DNA of 64,000 nucleotides from an uncultured Bacteroidota bacterium (GCA_903910445.1 CAIVZR010000025.1:62001-126000); one strand, 5' to 3'. Shown: positions 36,251-46,174, counted from the first letter of the stretch. Translations and numbers: made by a program. Notes: generated by a model not told the origin, from the letters alone.

Positions 36251-38686
36251 TTAAAATTCAAATAATAATCCAATGGAAGGGACTACGGTAGCCGATTTAT
36301 TCTCGAGCACCAAAGGCACGGCATTCGATCCATCAAGTTTCACAGGTTGTCCGTCGGTAGTTTCAAAGCCAGTATTATCGGCATTGCGCTTAAATAAATA
36401 ATCGGGGTTGCCTTCGTTCTTGAATCCAAAAGCATTTTGCAAATCCAAGTAGATATCCAAAGAAGTTTTCTTGTAATTTATTTTTTTATCAATACGCAAA
36501 TCAAGCTGTTGAAACGATTGTAATCGTTGCGTATTTAATTTTGTATTGTCTAAAATTCCTTTGCCAAGTAACATGAAGTTTTGTTGCGATGCTACCAAAT
36601 CGTATGGTGTATAAGGCGATCCCCCGGCATATCTGTATTTCAAGCCTAGTTCATATCCTCGTTTAAATTTCACACCCAAGGTTGCCGAAATTAAGTGGCG
36701 GTTGTCCCATGATGATGGAATCAACTCTCCATTATTTCCTGAGAATTTGCTTCTCACGAAAGTGTAACTCACCACATAAAAAACTTTCTTCACTAATTTT
36801 TGTTGCACAAACAATTCAAATCCGTAGGTCTCTCCTTTGCCTGTGCTCGTTACCTTTTCGCTGCCAATGGCACCAAAGTCGGAACCCTGATTTGCCAATG
36901 AAACGCCACTTCCTGCAGATACAGGATAGTTGCGATACTGTTTGTAGAATCCTTCAATAGTAAATCGTAAAGCCTCATTCGGAAGGTATTGTGTACCCAA
37001 TACATAATGCGTGGATTGAATGTATTTCATCGATTTATTTACATAGGTATTCGATGCATCTTTATATCCTAATGAAGTATAAGTTGGGATTTTATAATAA
37101 TTGCCAATCGAACCTGTAATATCGAATTTCGATGTTACATGATAGGCAACGGAGAATCGAGGCGACAAGGTACTCAGTGGATTGAAACCCTTATTCATGA
37201 AGGAGTTCATGTCGGTGCGCAATCCCAAAGATATGAGGATTCTGTTATGCATCATGTTCTTTGCCGCTTGTGCAAAGGCGCCATACTTTGAAAAATCCAT
37301 GGAGCTTTTTTGTTTGATGGTGATGCCAGGAACAATGGTATTTCCCAGACTGTCTTTGATATCGCTGCTAATTTTACTGTAGAGGTCGGTATTGTATTTT
37401 ACATATTGAGCGGAGACACCACCAGTTATTTTCCATCCTTTGATATAGGTATTGATATCGTATCGAAATTTATTTTCTATTTCTTGCGATTGCAATTTGA
37501 ATGTACGCAATGCCTCAACTTTGGCTGCGTCATCAAATTTGTCAAGTTGATTATTGAACATATCTCTGCTCAACGAAAAATTCATGAAGCCTCCTTTGAA
37601 TGTTCTTTTTAATACGAAGCCTGTGGTATAGTTCCATTGATTGATATATGGCAATGAGCGTACGATGAATACATTTTCGAGAGTTGAGGTTTTTGTGGTT
37701 GCAAAAGAGAAACGATCGATAGCCCCAAGACCAATGGCTGTAAGCGTTGTCTTCTCATTGAAACGATGCGTTACCTTGTATTGAAAATCATAAAAATTAG
37801 GACGGATAGGTAAATCAATTAAAGAGAATAATAAATCGAGATACGACTTACGTGCAGAAGCCAGGAATGTTGTTTTCTTGTTAATGGGTCCTTCCAAAGT
37901 GAGAACCGACTCCGTTAAGCTTGCTCTCACATTCCCTGATAAACGATCTGGATTTCCATCTCTTTGCTTGATCACGAAAGTAGATGCCAGTGCATTATCG
38001 TAACGTGCATCGAAAGCCGAAGAGCTTAACTTTAAATCTTCAATGAACGATACATTCAAGATTCCTTGTGCACCACCGGAGCTGCCTTGAGTTTGAAAAT
38101 GATTGAGTACCGGAATTTCAATCCCATCTAAATAGTATATGTTTTCGTTGGGTGCGCCTCCTCTGATGATGATATCATTTCTTGATGGGCCTCCACTACT
38201 TCCTCCAACACCAGGAAGTGTTTGAACCACCCGCGAAACGTCGAAATTACCTCCAGGATTACTCCGAATTTCTTCGGAAGTAAGTTGTTGCACAGAAAGA
38301 GGAGTGATCATATCAGCAGCTGCGGCAGATTTGCCTTTCTCATATTTAATTTCAACTTCTCCAAGTTGAGATGTTGATGGCTCCATTTCGAAATTCACAA
38401 ACTGTGCATTTCCTGATGATACCGCGATATTATATTTAATGAGCGGAGTATATCCTATGTATTGGGCTTTAACATTATAGGTGCCAACCGGAATTACAAT
38501 CTTAAAATTTCCATCGATATCGGTACTTGTTCCTATGGTGGTTCCTTCAATGACTACGGTTCCTCCAATGATTACTTCCTGGGTATTTTTATCTTTTAAC
38601 TGACCACGAATGATGCCCGTATTTTGGGCTGAAAGGGTTACAGAAAGGAAAGTTAGCAGGCTGAATAAAATATTTTTGAATGACAT
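36251..38686 (-). CDS. TonB-dependent receptor with CarboxypepD regulatory-like domain
   Basis: An 811-residue outer-membrane receptor. After a signal peptide (FSLLTFLSVTLSAQ) comes a carboxypeptidase-regulatory-like domain (about residues 25-110, IRGQLKDKNTQEVIIGGTVV), the plug domain (about 125-230, FDVSRVVQTLPGVGG, NDIIIRGGAPNENIYYLDGI) and a 22-strand-type barrel ending in an aromatic-rich tail with terminal Phe (VPSIGLLFEF). No TonB box motif is clear and no SusD partner follows, so this is not a glycan-uptake locus. With MbnP and MbnH downstream, uptake of a metal or metal complex is a reasonable guess. A divergent MarR gene and a candidate promoter lie upstream. Confidence 0.92.
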   Translation of the reverse strand: MSFKNILFSLLTFLSVTLSAQNTGIIRGQLKDKNTQEVIIGGTVVIEGTTIGTSTDIDGNFKIVIPVGTYNVKAQYIGYTPLIKYNIAVSSGNAQFVNFEMEPSTSQLGEVEIKYEKGKSAAAADMITPLSVQQLTSEEIRSNPGGNFDVSRVVQTLPGVGGSSGGPSRNDIIIRGGAPNENIYYLDGIEIPVLNHFQTQGSSGGAQGILNVSFIEDLKLSSSAFDARYDNALASTFVIKQRDGNPDRLSGNVRASLTESVLTLEGPINKKTTFLASARKSYLDLLFSLIDLPIRPNFYDFQYKVTHRFNEKTTLTAIGLGAIDRFSFATTKTSTLENVFIVRSLPYINQWNYTTGFVLKRTFKGGFMNFSLSRDMFNNQLDKFDDAAKVEALRTFKLQSQEIENKFRYDINTYIKGWKITGGVSAQYVKYNTDLYSKISSDIKDSLGNTIVPGITIKQKSSMDFSKYGAFAQAAKNMMHNRILISLGLRTDMNSFMNKGFNPLSTLSPRFSVAYHVTSKFDITGSIGNYYKIPTYTSLGYKDASNTYVNKSMKYIQSTHYVLGTQYLPNEALRFTIEGFYKQYRNYPVSAGSGVSLANQGSDFGAIGSEKVTSTGKGETYGFELFVQQKLVKKVFYVVSYTFVRSKFSGNNGELIPSSWDNRHLISATLGVKFKRGYELGLKYRYAGGSPYTPYDLVASQQNFMLLGKGILDNTKLNTQRLQSFQQLDLRIDKKINYKKTSLDIYLDLQNAFGFKNEGNPDYLFKRNADNTGFETTDGQPVKLDGSNAVPLVLENKSATVVPSIGLLFEF

Positions 38687-38724
38687 AAATGGTCTTAACT
38701 ATTACGGGTTCGTTTAATAATTGG

Positions 38725-38757
38725 CAAAAATAGTTCTAAATAAGCATAAAAAGCAAA
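38725..38757 (-). promoter_or_regulatory. Candidate promoter of the TonB receptor operon
   Basis: On the minus strand: TTTG at 38757-38754, then TATTTTTG (TAnnTTTG) at 38732-38725 with a 21-bp spacer, a good fit to the Bacteroidota -33/-7 pattern. The leader to 38686 would be about 30 bases. The 130-bp divergent region is shared with the MarR gene, which has a weaker TACCTTCG near 38789. Confidence 0.5.
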
Positions 38758-38816
38758 TTTATTTTACGATTACGTTATAAAATTCTACCTTCGTGGAGAA
38801 TTTACCATGATCAATT

Positions 38817-39479
38817 ATGGATAGCACATTAGTACAACTCATAAAAAGTTATGAAACCTACCGTTCGGGTTTCAAGAACGGTGTGAATGAAGATACCATG
38901 ACTGATTTTATCATTTATCTCAATAGTCAGTTGGGTCAAATTAATAATACCACGGTAAACCAAGGCACGGAAGCATGGACCAATTTCAATCGAAAAACAT
39001 TGGAAGAAATTGCTGGAAGCACCCTGGGTAAATTGGGTCGTTATGTTGATCATTATTCGCGCAAGGTGATGCCACTAACAGATTTGGGAAGCATTGATGA
39101 GTTTACTTATTTGATGCAGTTAATGCAGGAGGACCATCAAACAAAAACATCCTTAATCCATCAAAATATACATCCAATAACTTCAGGAACAGAAATCATC
39201 AAGCGTTTACTCAATAAAGGATATATCACGCAACTGGATGATGAGCATGATAAGCGCAGTGTGCGTGTGAGTATTACTCAGCAAGGAAGAGCGGCATTGT
39301 TTTCTTCATTTGAAAAGTTGAGTATGATTACCCGCATTGTATCGGCCGACTTGAGTGATGCGGAGCTAATTCAGCTTGTAAATATTTTAAAGAAGCTGGA
39401 TAATTTTCACCTGAAAATTTATCAGGAAGCAAGAAATATGGAGATGGATGAAATAGTTTCAAACTATATTCCAGCATAG
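38817..39479 (+). CDS. MarR-family transcriptional regulator
   Basis: A 220-residue winged-helix protein. The DNA-binding part includes a helix-turn-helix around TSGTEIIKRLLNKGYITQLDDEHDKRSVRVSI (about residues 122-153), the MarR wing with the Asp-x-Arg signature, and flanking dimerisation helices. It is longer than a minimal MarR (about 145 residues) because of a roughly 70-residue N-terminal extension. It is divergent from the TonB receptor gene, so it may control it or itself; the ligand is unknown. The downstream LytTR gene is convergent, 3 bp away. Confidence 0.88.
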   Translation: MDSTLVQLIKSYETYRSGFKNGVNEDTMTDFIIYLNSQLGQINNTTVNQGTEAWTNFNRKTLEEIAGSTLGKLGRYVDHYSRKVMPLTDLGSIDEFTYLMQLMQEDHQTKTSLIHQNIHPITSGTEIIKRLLNKGYITQLDDEHDKRSVRVSITQQGRAALFSSFEKLSMITRIVSADLSDAELIQLVNILKKLDNFHLKIYQEARNMEMDEIVSNYIPA

Positions 39480-39482
39480 ATT

Positions 39483-40211
39483 TTAAACAAAGTAGGAGAG
39501 GAACAAGGCCTTCTTTTGCCTTGCTACCGGCAGTTGAGTTCCATCGGTAAGCACCACTTCATTATAAGCTTTCTTGTATTCACGAGCATAAGTCATATTA
39601 ATTAGATAGCTCTGATGTATTCGAAAGAAGCCTTCCGATTCCAATATCTGAGAGTATTCTTTGAGTGTTTTTGAAGAGATCAATTTTCGTTTGCTATCTC
39701 TGAAATAAAATTCCGAATAGTTTACATCACTTTTTACATACATGATATCTCCAATCTCCGCAATTAGAAATCCTTCAGCATTAGGTATTACCAGCTTTCT
39801 AATTTTCTTTTCCTTATAACTTTCCACCAACAATTTGTATTGAGGGTTTCTGTTTTGTTTCATCTGTCGGGCCATCTGCATCACATTCTCGAGCTTCACC
39901 GAATCAACGGGCTTGAGTAAATACCCAATGGCAGCGAACTCAAATGCCTTCAAAGCAAATTCATCGTGAGCGGTGGTGAAGGCCACCACCACCTGACGCT
40001 CTTCCATTTGCTCAAGCAAGTCGAAACCTGTTCCATCGGGCATTTTTATGTCTAAGAAAATCAAGTCAAACTCATTCTCGGAAAGCACTTCTAGTGCCGA
40101 CTTTACGCTATCAGCATGCTTGATGCTTTCGATGATTTCACTATAGATATCGAGTTTTCGTTCGAGCATGACGCGCGCACTACTTTCATCGTCAACGATT
40201 AATATTCTCAT
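39483..40211 (-). CDS. LytTR-type response regulator
   Basis: A 242-residue response regulator. The receiver domain (1-120) has the acidic pocket DDE at residues 7-9, the phospho-acceptor Asp54 in LIFLDIKMPDGTG, and the conserved Lys in LLKPVD. The C-terminal LytTR DNA-binding domain (about 145-242) shows GFLIAEIGDIMYVKSDVNYS and FFRIHQSYLINMTYAREYKK. Its start overlaps the histidine kinase stop by 4 bp (ATGA), so it is the cognate partner. The targets are unknown. Confidence 0.94.
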   Translation of the reverse strand: MRILIVDDESSARVMLERKLDIYSEIIESIKHADSVKSALEVLSENEFDLIFLDIKMPDGTGFDLLEQMEERQVVVAFTTAHDEFALKAFEFAAIGYLLKPVDSVKLENVMQMARQMKQNRNPQYKLLVESYKEKKIRKLVIPNAEGFLIAEIGDIMYVKSDVNYSEFYFRDSKRKLISSKTLKEYSQILESEGFFRIHQSYLINMTYAREYKKAYNEVVLTDGTQLPVARQKKALFLSYFV

Positions 40212-42271
40212 ATTTCTGAATTCATGGTAATGGTTACACGTGTTCCTGATTGTCCGTTTTCTTTCAGTGTGTTAATTTCTACTGATCCATTTTTGCCCAA
40301 TCGTTTTTGTATTAATTCAAAGGCTTTGGATACATGCGAATCATCTTTCTGTTCCATGCTTGTATCGTATCCAACACCATTATCTGTTATCTCGCAAACC
40401 AACTCTTCTTTTTTATTTTCATATAGCTTCATCACTATTTCTCCTGGTTTGTTGGTAGGCAGGATGCCATGCCAGATTGCATTTTCAACGATAGGTTGCA
40501 ATAATAATGAGGGTACCATCCATTGTTCTGTTTCGAGCGTAGGGTCGATTTCTACACGGAAATTAATTTTATCGGGGTACTTACGTTGTTCCAGTGATGC
40601 GTACAATTCGGTGAACTCAATTTCATCTGACAAGGTGTGTTTTGTTTCCCCTGTTTTATTTAAAATGAGACGTAGAAATTTACTGAAGTCGGCCATGAAT
40701 TGATTTGCCATTTCTGTTGCTCCATCGGCATAATGTTTCTGAATGGTATTCAGTCCGTTGAAAAGGAAGTGAGGATTCATTCGTGCACGGAGCAAGCGAT
40801 GCTCTAAATCTACTGCTTCCTGCTGATGCTTAAGACGATTGCGTTGTACCCAGAACCAAACGATGAGTGTGGCCATCAATACAAATATTAATAGGGAGGC
40901 AATCCAAAATTCACGCAATCGAAGTTGTGCCTCCCGGGTGCGGTTGCGCTCTTCGAGTAATTGATTTTCCAGGTTCAGCTCACTTATTTTTTCATCTTTC
41001 TTTTCAGTGCCGTAACGAACTTCAATCTCGTCGAGTAAATTCAAGTGTTCCACATCGGCAACGCTATCGCGGGCTCCAACAAATAAGCGGTAATATTCGA
41101 ATGCATTTTTGAAATCGTTTTTCTTCTCATACAGCAAATAAAATTTCTCATATAGTAAATAGTTTTCATGACTGCCCTTAATTGCATTCTTCAATGCCAA
41201 TGCTCTTTTTAAAACGGCTTCTGCTTCTTCCAATTTATTTTGGTGGGTGAGCAATTGTCCTTTATTACTTAGTGCAGAAATAAGACACGATTTCAAGCTG
41301 ATGGAATCGGCCATATTGATAGAGGCGTCGAATGCTTCACCAGCCTTGTCATATAATTCCAATTTATAGTAGGCCCCGCCAAGGTTATCCTGACAACTGC
41401 ATAATCTTTCTTTGTCGTCGCCTTTCTTATGAAACTCCAATGCTCTTTCTAAATCAATTCGGGCGCTATCATATTGCCCTAAATTCAAATAGGCAATTCC
41501 CATATTATTATATATTGATGCACGATAACGTTCTACTTCTGGGTTTAATAAATCGTAAGCAATCTTAAAATATTCGATTGCCTTTTTCAAAAACATCTTT
41601 TGAGTATAGCCGGTACTTACCTTATTCTCTGGGCTTCCCAGCTCGTTGTAAATGGCGCCTGCATTTACGGCCGAACGAAACATCATGGCGGTATCTTTTA
41701 GTTCACGACCAATTTTTTCTGTTTCAACAACATAATAAACAGCTTTAGGTAATTGCTCAATATTGATATAGTACACTCCGAAATTATTATAAATCATACC
41801 CATGCGTCGCAGGTTATCTGTTGATCTATCTTCTGTTAGGAGTCTGGTTGCAATTTTTAATGCTTCATCATAATAATATTTTGTGGAGTCATATTTTGTT
41901 TCATCACCATAGATACTTCCCAAAGTAAGGTCGGCTCTGAACTGCACTGCAGACTCGTTCCCTTCAATGCCAAGTGCACGTGCTAAAATGAATCTTGGGA
42001 GCGCTTCTCTTGGTTCGCTTCTTCGGTAACCTTGCGCCAATAAAAGCGCCGCCTGAGCATGCGATTTCTTTTGGTTCTCGGCAGCAGCCAGTACCATGGC
42101 TTTGCTGGCATAAAACCGAAGCGAATCCATATTGTTTTGCTTCTGCCAAGCCTTGCTTTGGTCGAGGTATTCATCGAGTTTCGATTTGTTCTGTGCAACA
42201 CCATGAATGCTCATCAGAAAAAACAAAACAAGAAATAATGGGTATGAGAATTTCTTTACTTTAAATTTCAT
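40208..42271 (-). CDS. LytS-type sensor histidine kinase with TPR sensor region
   Basis: A 687-residue kinase with signal peptide (LFLVLFFLMSIHGVAQ; start set at 42271, MKFKVKKFSY), a periplasmic array of TPR repeats (about 40-420, for example YNNMGIAYLNLGQYDSARIDLERAL), a coiled-coil stretch, a membrane segment near residue 460 (FWIASLLIFVLMATLIVWFWV) and a HisKA-type PF06580 domain with MNPHFLFNGLNTIQKHY, whose His is the phosphorylation site. The HATPase has ITDNGVGYD and SGTRVTITM. It overlaps the LytTR regulator gene by 4 bp, giving a two-component system. The signal is unknown. Confidence 0.93.
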   Translation of the reverse strand: MKFKVKKFSYPLFLVLFFLMSIHGVAQNKSKLDEYLDQSKAWQKQNNMDSLRFYASKAMVLAAAENQKKSHAQAALLLAQGYRRSEPREALPRFILARALGIEGNESAVQFRADLTLGSIYGDETKYDSTKYYYDEALKIATRLLTEDRSTDNLRRMGMIYNNFGVYYINIEQLPKAVYYVVETEKIGRELKDTAMMFRSAVNAGAIYNELGSPENKVSTGYTQKMFLKKAIEYFKIAYDLLNPEVERYRASIYNNMGIAYLNLGQYDSARIDLERALEFHKKGDDKERLCSCQDNLGGAYYKLELYDKAGEAFDASINMADSISLKSCLISALSNKGQLLTHQNKLEEAEAVLKRALALKNAIKGSHENYLLYEKFYLLYEKKNDFKNAFEYYRLFVGARDSVADVEHLNLLDEIEVRYGTEKKDEKISELNLENQLLEERNRTREAQLRLREFWIASLLIFVLMATLIVWFWVQRNRLKHQQEAVDLEHRLLRARMNPHFLFNGLNTIQKHYADGATEMANQFMADFSKFLRLILNKTGETKHTLSDEIEFTELYASLEQRKYPDKINFRVEIDPTLETEQWMVPSLLLQPIVENAIWHGILPTNKPGEIVMKLYENKKEELVCEITDNGVGYDTSMEQKDDSHVSKAFELIQKRLGKNGSVEINTLKENGQSGTRVTITMNSEI

Positions 42272-42331
42272 GATTTCGTTTTGAATTTGCAAAATACATT
42301 TGATTTTCAAATAATACAATTGAGATAGGAA

Positions 42332-42370
42332 TTCATACTTCCAAACTTAATTTAAGCCTGGAAGTATGAA
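42332..42370. repeat. 12-bp inverted repeat (hairpin) upstream of the kinase gene
   Basis: TTCATACTTCCA at 42332-42343 pairs with TGGAAGTATGAA at 42359-42370 around a 15-base loop. No T-tract follows on either strand, so an ordinary terminator is unlikely. Confidence 0.75.
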
Positions 42371-42420
42371 GGCCTTTACAAAAGTTCTTGTATTCGTTGT
42401 AATTGTCTCATTAAAGGAAC

Positions 42421-42469
42421 CGTCATAACCTTATACCCAGCAAAATCTCTGCTGGGTAAAGGCATGACG
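42421..42469. repeat. Long interrupted hairpin after the LamG-like gene
   Basis: CGTCAT/ATGACG, CCTT/AAGG and TACCCAGCA/TGCTGGGTA pair in register around a 7-base loop: about 19 base pairs with small bulges. It lies 42 bp past the stop of the LamG-like gene (minus strand). It could stabilise or end that mRNA, but has no T-tract. Confidence 0.7.
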
Positions 42470-42510
42470 GCCAAGCAAACCAATTATAATCAGAAGTATT
42501 GCTTTTTTCA

Positions 42511-44397
42511 TTATCGTACGATGAGTAACGGATTCTGTGATAGCCCTGAATTGTTCAAGCAAGTGATAACATACGATCCAGCAGGAATGGTACTGATATC
42601 CAGAATCGTGTTTTTTGAGCTGCTTGTTTCATTAAGAATTACTCGGCCTTGTAAATCGAATATTTTTATTTGATGTTCTTGCCCATCATCAAGAGTCACA
42701 GATAGTTCATTCTTCGCTGGATTTGGGTAGATATGCATGGTATGAATAGGTTGATTAATGCCTGATGAAACGGTCATTCCAATATGTGCTGCATTGGTTG
42801 TCACTTGTTTGCCACCAGATATAATTACACATTGATAATCGCCAGTATCTGCAGCTTGCAATGTGCTATAGCTAAGCGTTGCAGCAGTTGCACCCGATAG
42901 ATTATTGAATGTATTTCCATTGCCTTTCTTTTGCCATTGATAGGTTACCGCCGCAGTGCCAATTCCTTTGCATGTTAAAGATGCTGCAGTATTTTGTGCC
43001 ACAGTGGTTGAGCTAGGTTGTTGTTTTACATATACACTATTTGAAAACATTGAGGTGACATCGGTTGCAGTGAAAGCACTATTGATGATGCTCACCTCAT
43101 CGATAATACCTTTGAAGTATTTATTCAATGCACCGTATGAATCGGTGAGATATCCAATGGTCCCTGCGACGCTAGCACTATTTCCCATGATTGCTCCGGT
43201 TCCTGATAGTACGCCACCCGAAATGGCATTGCCATTAATGTAAATTTTATAAGTAGAGATATTGGTGAGTACTGCTGTGATTAAAGTCCAGCGACCATTA
43301 GTGATGGCATCATTCGAAACATAAGTTCGTCGGCAGGTGCCTCCATTACAACTGGCATCTCCAACATAAATGGTTGGGAATCCATTATCGATCCATAATG
43401 AAGCACCAGCATAAACCCCCGATGAATGATCGGTGGTATTGACAATTGGCAAAGTGCCTGTGCTTGTTTCGATATATACCCAAGCAGATAATGTAACAGG
43501 GAATGCTGGCTTGTAAGTGGCATTGGCAGGCAGTGCAATTTTATCAGAATTGCCGTTGAATAAGAGTCCCGAGCCAGTGTTACCCATTCTGTCAACATCG
43601 GCAGTGGTTCCTGTTTTTGTGATGGTGTTTGATGCAGGTCCAAAATCTTTCGATGCTGCACCCAAATCACCAAAGAAAACCAAATCTTTATTCAGTTTCA
43701 CCTCTACATCCGACAGTGCTCTTCCCCATACCATGAGGTTATCAATCTTACCATTTAAATAAGCATACGTGCCTGCGCCGATATTGGCTGATCCCAAACT
43801 TGTATTTGAAGTGGTATTCCAGCCCATCGTGACATTCGTTCCTGAAGCAGTGGTTGCCAAATCCTTCACACCATTGATGTATAAATCAATGACATTCGAT
43901 GAACTGAATACAGCGCAAATGTGCACCCAGGTTGAGGCGGTGAGCGCACTAGCACTTTTAACCGAAAAGCGATTCCCACTTCCTGCAGCGATGCCATCAC
44001 CTACATTAGCGTAAATAAACCCATCGATGATTTGTATCCATACTCCTGCATAGCGTGAGTAATTGTCGTTGCTGTAAAACACAGGATTATTGCCTGTGAT
44101 TGAGTTTAAATTTACCCAAGTTGAAACAGTCAGTGGAAGTGCATGTTGAAAGGCCGTTCCAGCCGTTGCGTAGGTAACTCTCGAGCTGGTTCCATTGAAG
44201 GTTACCGCCTGATTTACATTGCCCCGGGTGTCGTTAGAATACGTAATGGAAGCCGAGGTAGGCGCATAGCCTGCAGGTCCATTATCGTTCACAGTTGAAT
44301 TTACAGGAATATGCAACAATAAACTGTCACTGTATTTCTGTGCTACAAGCTCTGCAGCAAGAGCTACAGATAAAATTAAAAGTAATACTCTGATCAT
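42511..44397 (-). CDS. Secreted LamG/concanavalin-like protein with Ig-like and T9SS domains
   Basis: A 628-residue exported protein. The start at 44397 gives the signal peptide MIRVLLLILSVALAAELVAQ. Two LamG-like jelly-roll domains follow: the first (about 35-225) with LTVSTWVNLN and TWVHICAVFSSSNVIDLYING, the second (about 260-440) with VTLSAWVYIETS and WTLITAVLTNISTYKIYING. An Ig-like segment (about 450-530) with LTCKGIGTAAVTYQWQKKG and DTGDYQCVI comes next, then a T9SS sorting domain (MHIYPNPAKNELSV). It probably binds a surface or glycan. No catalytic residues are visible. Confidence 0.85.
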   Translation of the reverse strand: MIRVLLLILSVALAAELVAQKYSDSLLLHIPVNSTVNDNGPAGYAPTSASITYSNDTRGNVNQAVTFNGTSSRVTYATAGTAFQHALPLTVSTWVNLNSITGNNPVFYSNDNYSRYAGVWIQIIDGFIYANVGDGIAAGSGNRFSVKSASALTASTWVHICAVFSSSNVIDLYINGVKDLATTASGTNVTMGWNTTSNTSLGSANIGAGTYAYLNGKIDNLMVWGRALSDVEVKLNKDLVFFGDLGAASKDFGPASNTITKTGTTADVDRMGNTGSGLLFNGNSDKIALPANATYKPAFPVTLSAWVYIETSTGTLPIVNTTDHSSGVYAGASLWIDNGFPTIYVGDASCNGGTCRRTYVSNDAITNGRWTLITAVLTNISTYKIYINGNAISGGVLSGTGAIMGNSASVAGTIGYLTDSYGALNKYFKGIIDEVSIINSAFTATDVTSMFSNSVYVKQQPSSTTVAQNTAASLTCKGIGTAAVTYQWQKKGNGNTFNNLSGATAATLSYSTLQAADTGDYQCVIISGGKQVTTNAAHIGMTVSSGINQPIHTMHIYPNPAKNELSVTLDDGQEHQIKIFDLQGRVILNETSSSKNTILDISTIPAGSYVITCLNNSGLSQNPLLIVR

Positions 44398-44509
44398 AAT
44401 GACACAAACATCAGTGGTTGGTATCATATAAAAAGCGCTGCTTATTATCAGGTAATAGATGGCGCGTATTTGCCTCGCCTCGGTTATTATTTGGTAAGGC
44501 CGTGTTAGG

Positions 44510-46174
44510 CTATAATATTTGAATGCGATGGCATTCTTTCAAACCATGATCAAATAAGGAAATCATATAGATTCCTGGAGGATATGAACTGAGGTCCATT
44601 TCAAAATGGGGTAAGTTAGTTGCATTAAATTCATCTTGTAATCTTCCTTGCATATCGAAGATTTGCACTTGTGGAGCATCGTACTTATTGCAGGTAAGAT
44701 GAATAATTCCATTACTTGGATTGGGGTAGATGCTGCATAATTCGTTAGGTAAGGGGCCTGACATTCCCAAAGTATTCGATCGAAGACGGGTAACGAACAT
44801 TTGAAAAATATTTGAATTGCTCAAGGTGTCATTGCCAAGTGCTAAACTTGAGCTATTATAACTTCCGGTAATGAAGAGGTCGGAGTTTTGATACACAGCA
44901 ATACTCAAAGCATCATCATTATTTGCACCACCAGATGTTTTTACAGATAATACATTTCCTGATGCATCGTACTTTGTGATGAAGAGGTCGTCGCTACCTC
45001 TATTGATTTGCGTGATGGTTCCAAAGGTTATGGGAGCGGAATTGTAGGAGCCTACCTGAAATACATTGCCAGCAGCATCTACAGCAAGCGAATAGCCAAT
45101 ATCATCCTTGCTACAGCTGGCGTTTTTCGCCCAGAGTGCTTTGCCAAAAGAATCATATTTTACAAGGAATTCATCATAGGTATTGGTGCCGGAATTGGTA
45201 AGGGTAATGTTTCCAAAACTTATTGTGGCACCTCTGAAATATCCTGTAGCAAAGCAATTATTATTTTGATCAACAGCAATTCCAAAACCAATATCTAAAG
45301 CCGCGGTCCCCGAGCTCTTAGTCCAAAGGCATACTCCTGTGGAGTCAAGTTTCGAGATGAATATATCATAGTTGCCATTTGTACTAATGATTCCAGATCC
45401 AAAATCGAGTGCAGCACTTGAGAAGGATCCTCCTAAATAGACATTGTCATTACGGTCAATAGCAATAGAAGCAATGCTTTCGGGAGAGAAGCCTCCATAA
45501 TTTTTAGCACGGAGTATTTGACCGGCAGGACTGAATTTTGCTAAGAAAATATCTTCATATCCGGCATTCACGTTATTCACCGCAATGCTTCCGAAATTGA
45601 TTAAGGGGCTTTTGAAATTTCCTGATAAATAAGAATTCCCTTTACTATCAGCTGCAATGGTTAAGGCTTTATCGTCGGCAGTTCCACCCATGCCTTGAGC
45701 CCAAATTACCGTGCCACTGGGGTCATATTTAACGATGAAAATATCAGCTAAATATTGGGCGGAATTGGTAAGGGTATTAGTGCCAATATTAATTGTTGGA
45801 CTTAGGTACCAGCCGCTTACGATAATATTTCCTTGAGGGTCGGTGCATATTCCAGTGCCCGATTCGGTGTTCATTCCACCTGCACTGCGAGCCCATTGAA
45901 CGGTGCCATTGGCATCATATTTTACAATATAGAAATCGGCAAAGCTATTGGTTATATTGGCTAAGGTGATATTTCCGAAGGTGGCAGTTGCTCCAAAAAA
46001 GTGCCCGGTCACATATACATTCCCATTCTTATCAACTGCACTGGCATTGCCATAGGTATTGTTTACCCCCGTTTGGTTGCGTGCCCAAATAAATGATTGA
46101 GCTTGAATAGTATTTATTGGGAAGATTCCAAATAAGAGAAATACAAAAATCGTGAAGGGTAAATTTTTATGCAT
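44510..46174 (-). CDS. Secreted SBBP-type beta-propeller repeat protein with T9SS domain
   Basis: A 554-residue secreted protein with signal peptide ending NTIQAQS and about seven SBBP-like repeats of 55-65 residues between residues 30 and 460. Each repeat carries an FGN(I)TL strand, a YDxxGxVxWA strand and a GNVYVTG-type strand, for example DFYIVKYDANGTVQWARS and GNSYLSGNFKSPLINFG. The C-terminal T9SS sorting domain starts at LCSIYPNPSNGIIHL. Such propellers are probably adhesive or binding modules; no active site is seen. It is monocistronic, 112 bp upstream of the LamG-like gene on the same strand. Confidence 0.85.
   Translation of the reverse strand: MHKNLPFTIFVFLLFGIFPINTIQAQSFIWARNQTGVNNTYGNASAVDKNGNVYVTGHFFGATATFGNITLANITNSFADFYIVKYDANGTVQWARSAGGMNTESGTGICTDPQGNIIVSGWYLSPTINIGTNTLTNSAQYLADIFIVKYDPSGTVIWAQGMGGTADDKALTIAADSKGNSYLSGNFKSPLINFGSIAVNNVNAGYEDIFLAKFSPAGQILRAKNYGGFSPESIASIAIDRNDNVYLGGSFSSAALDFGSGIISTNGNYDIFISKLDSTGVCLWTKSSGTAALDIGFGIAVDQNNNCFATGYFRGATISFGNITLTNSGTNTYDEFLVKYDSFGKALWAKNASCSKDDIGYSLAVDAAGNVFQVGSYNSAPITFGTITQINRGSDDLFITKYDASGNVLSVKTSGGANNDDALSIAVYQNSDLFITGSYNSSSLALGNDTLSNSNIFQMFVTRLRSNTLGMSGPLPNELCSIYPNPSNGIIHLTCNKYDAPQVQIFDMQGRLQDEFNATNLPHFEMDLSSYPPGIYMISLFDHGLKECHRIQIL

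Noticed and set aside
40224-40703. Antisense frame (159 codons) inside the histidine kinase gene
   Set aside because: Shadow of the HATPase region; no domain features.
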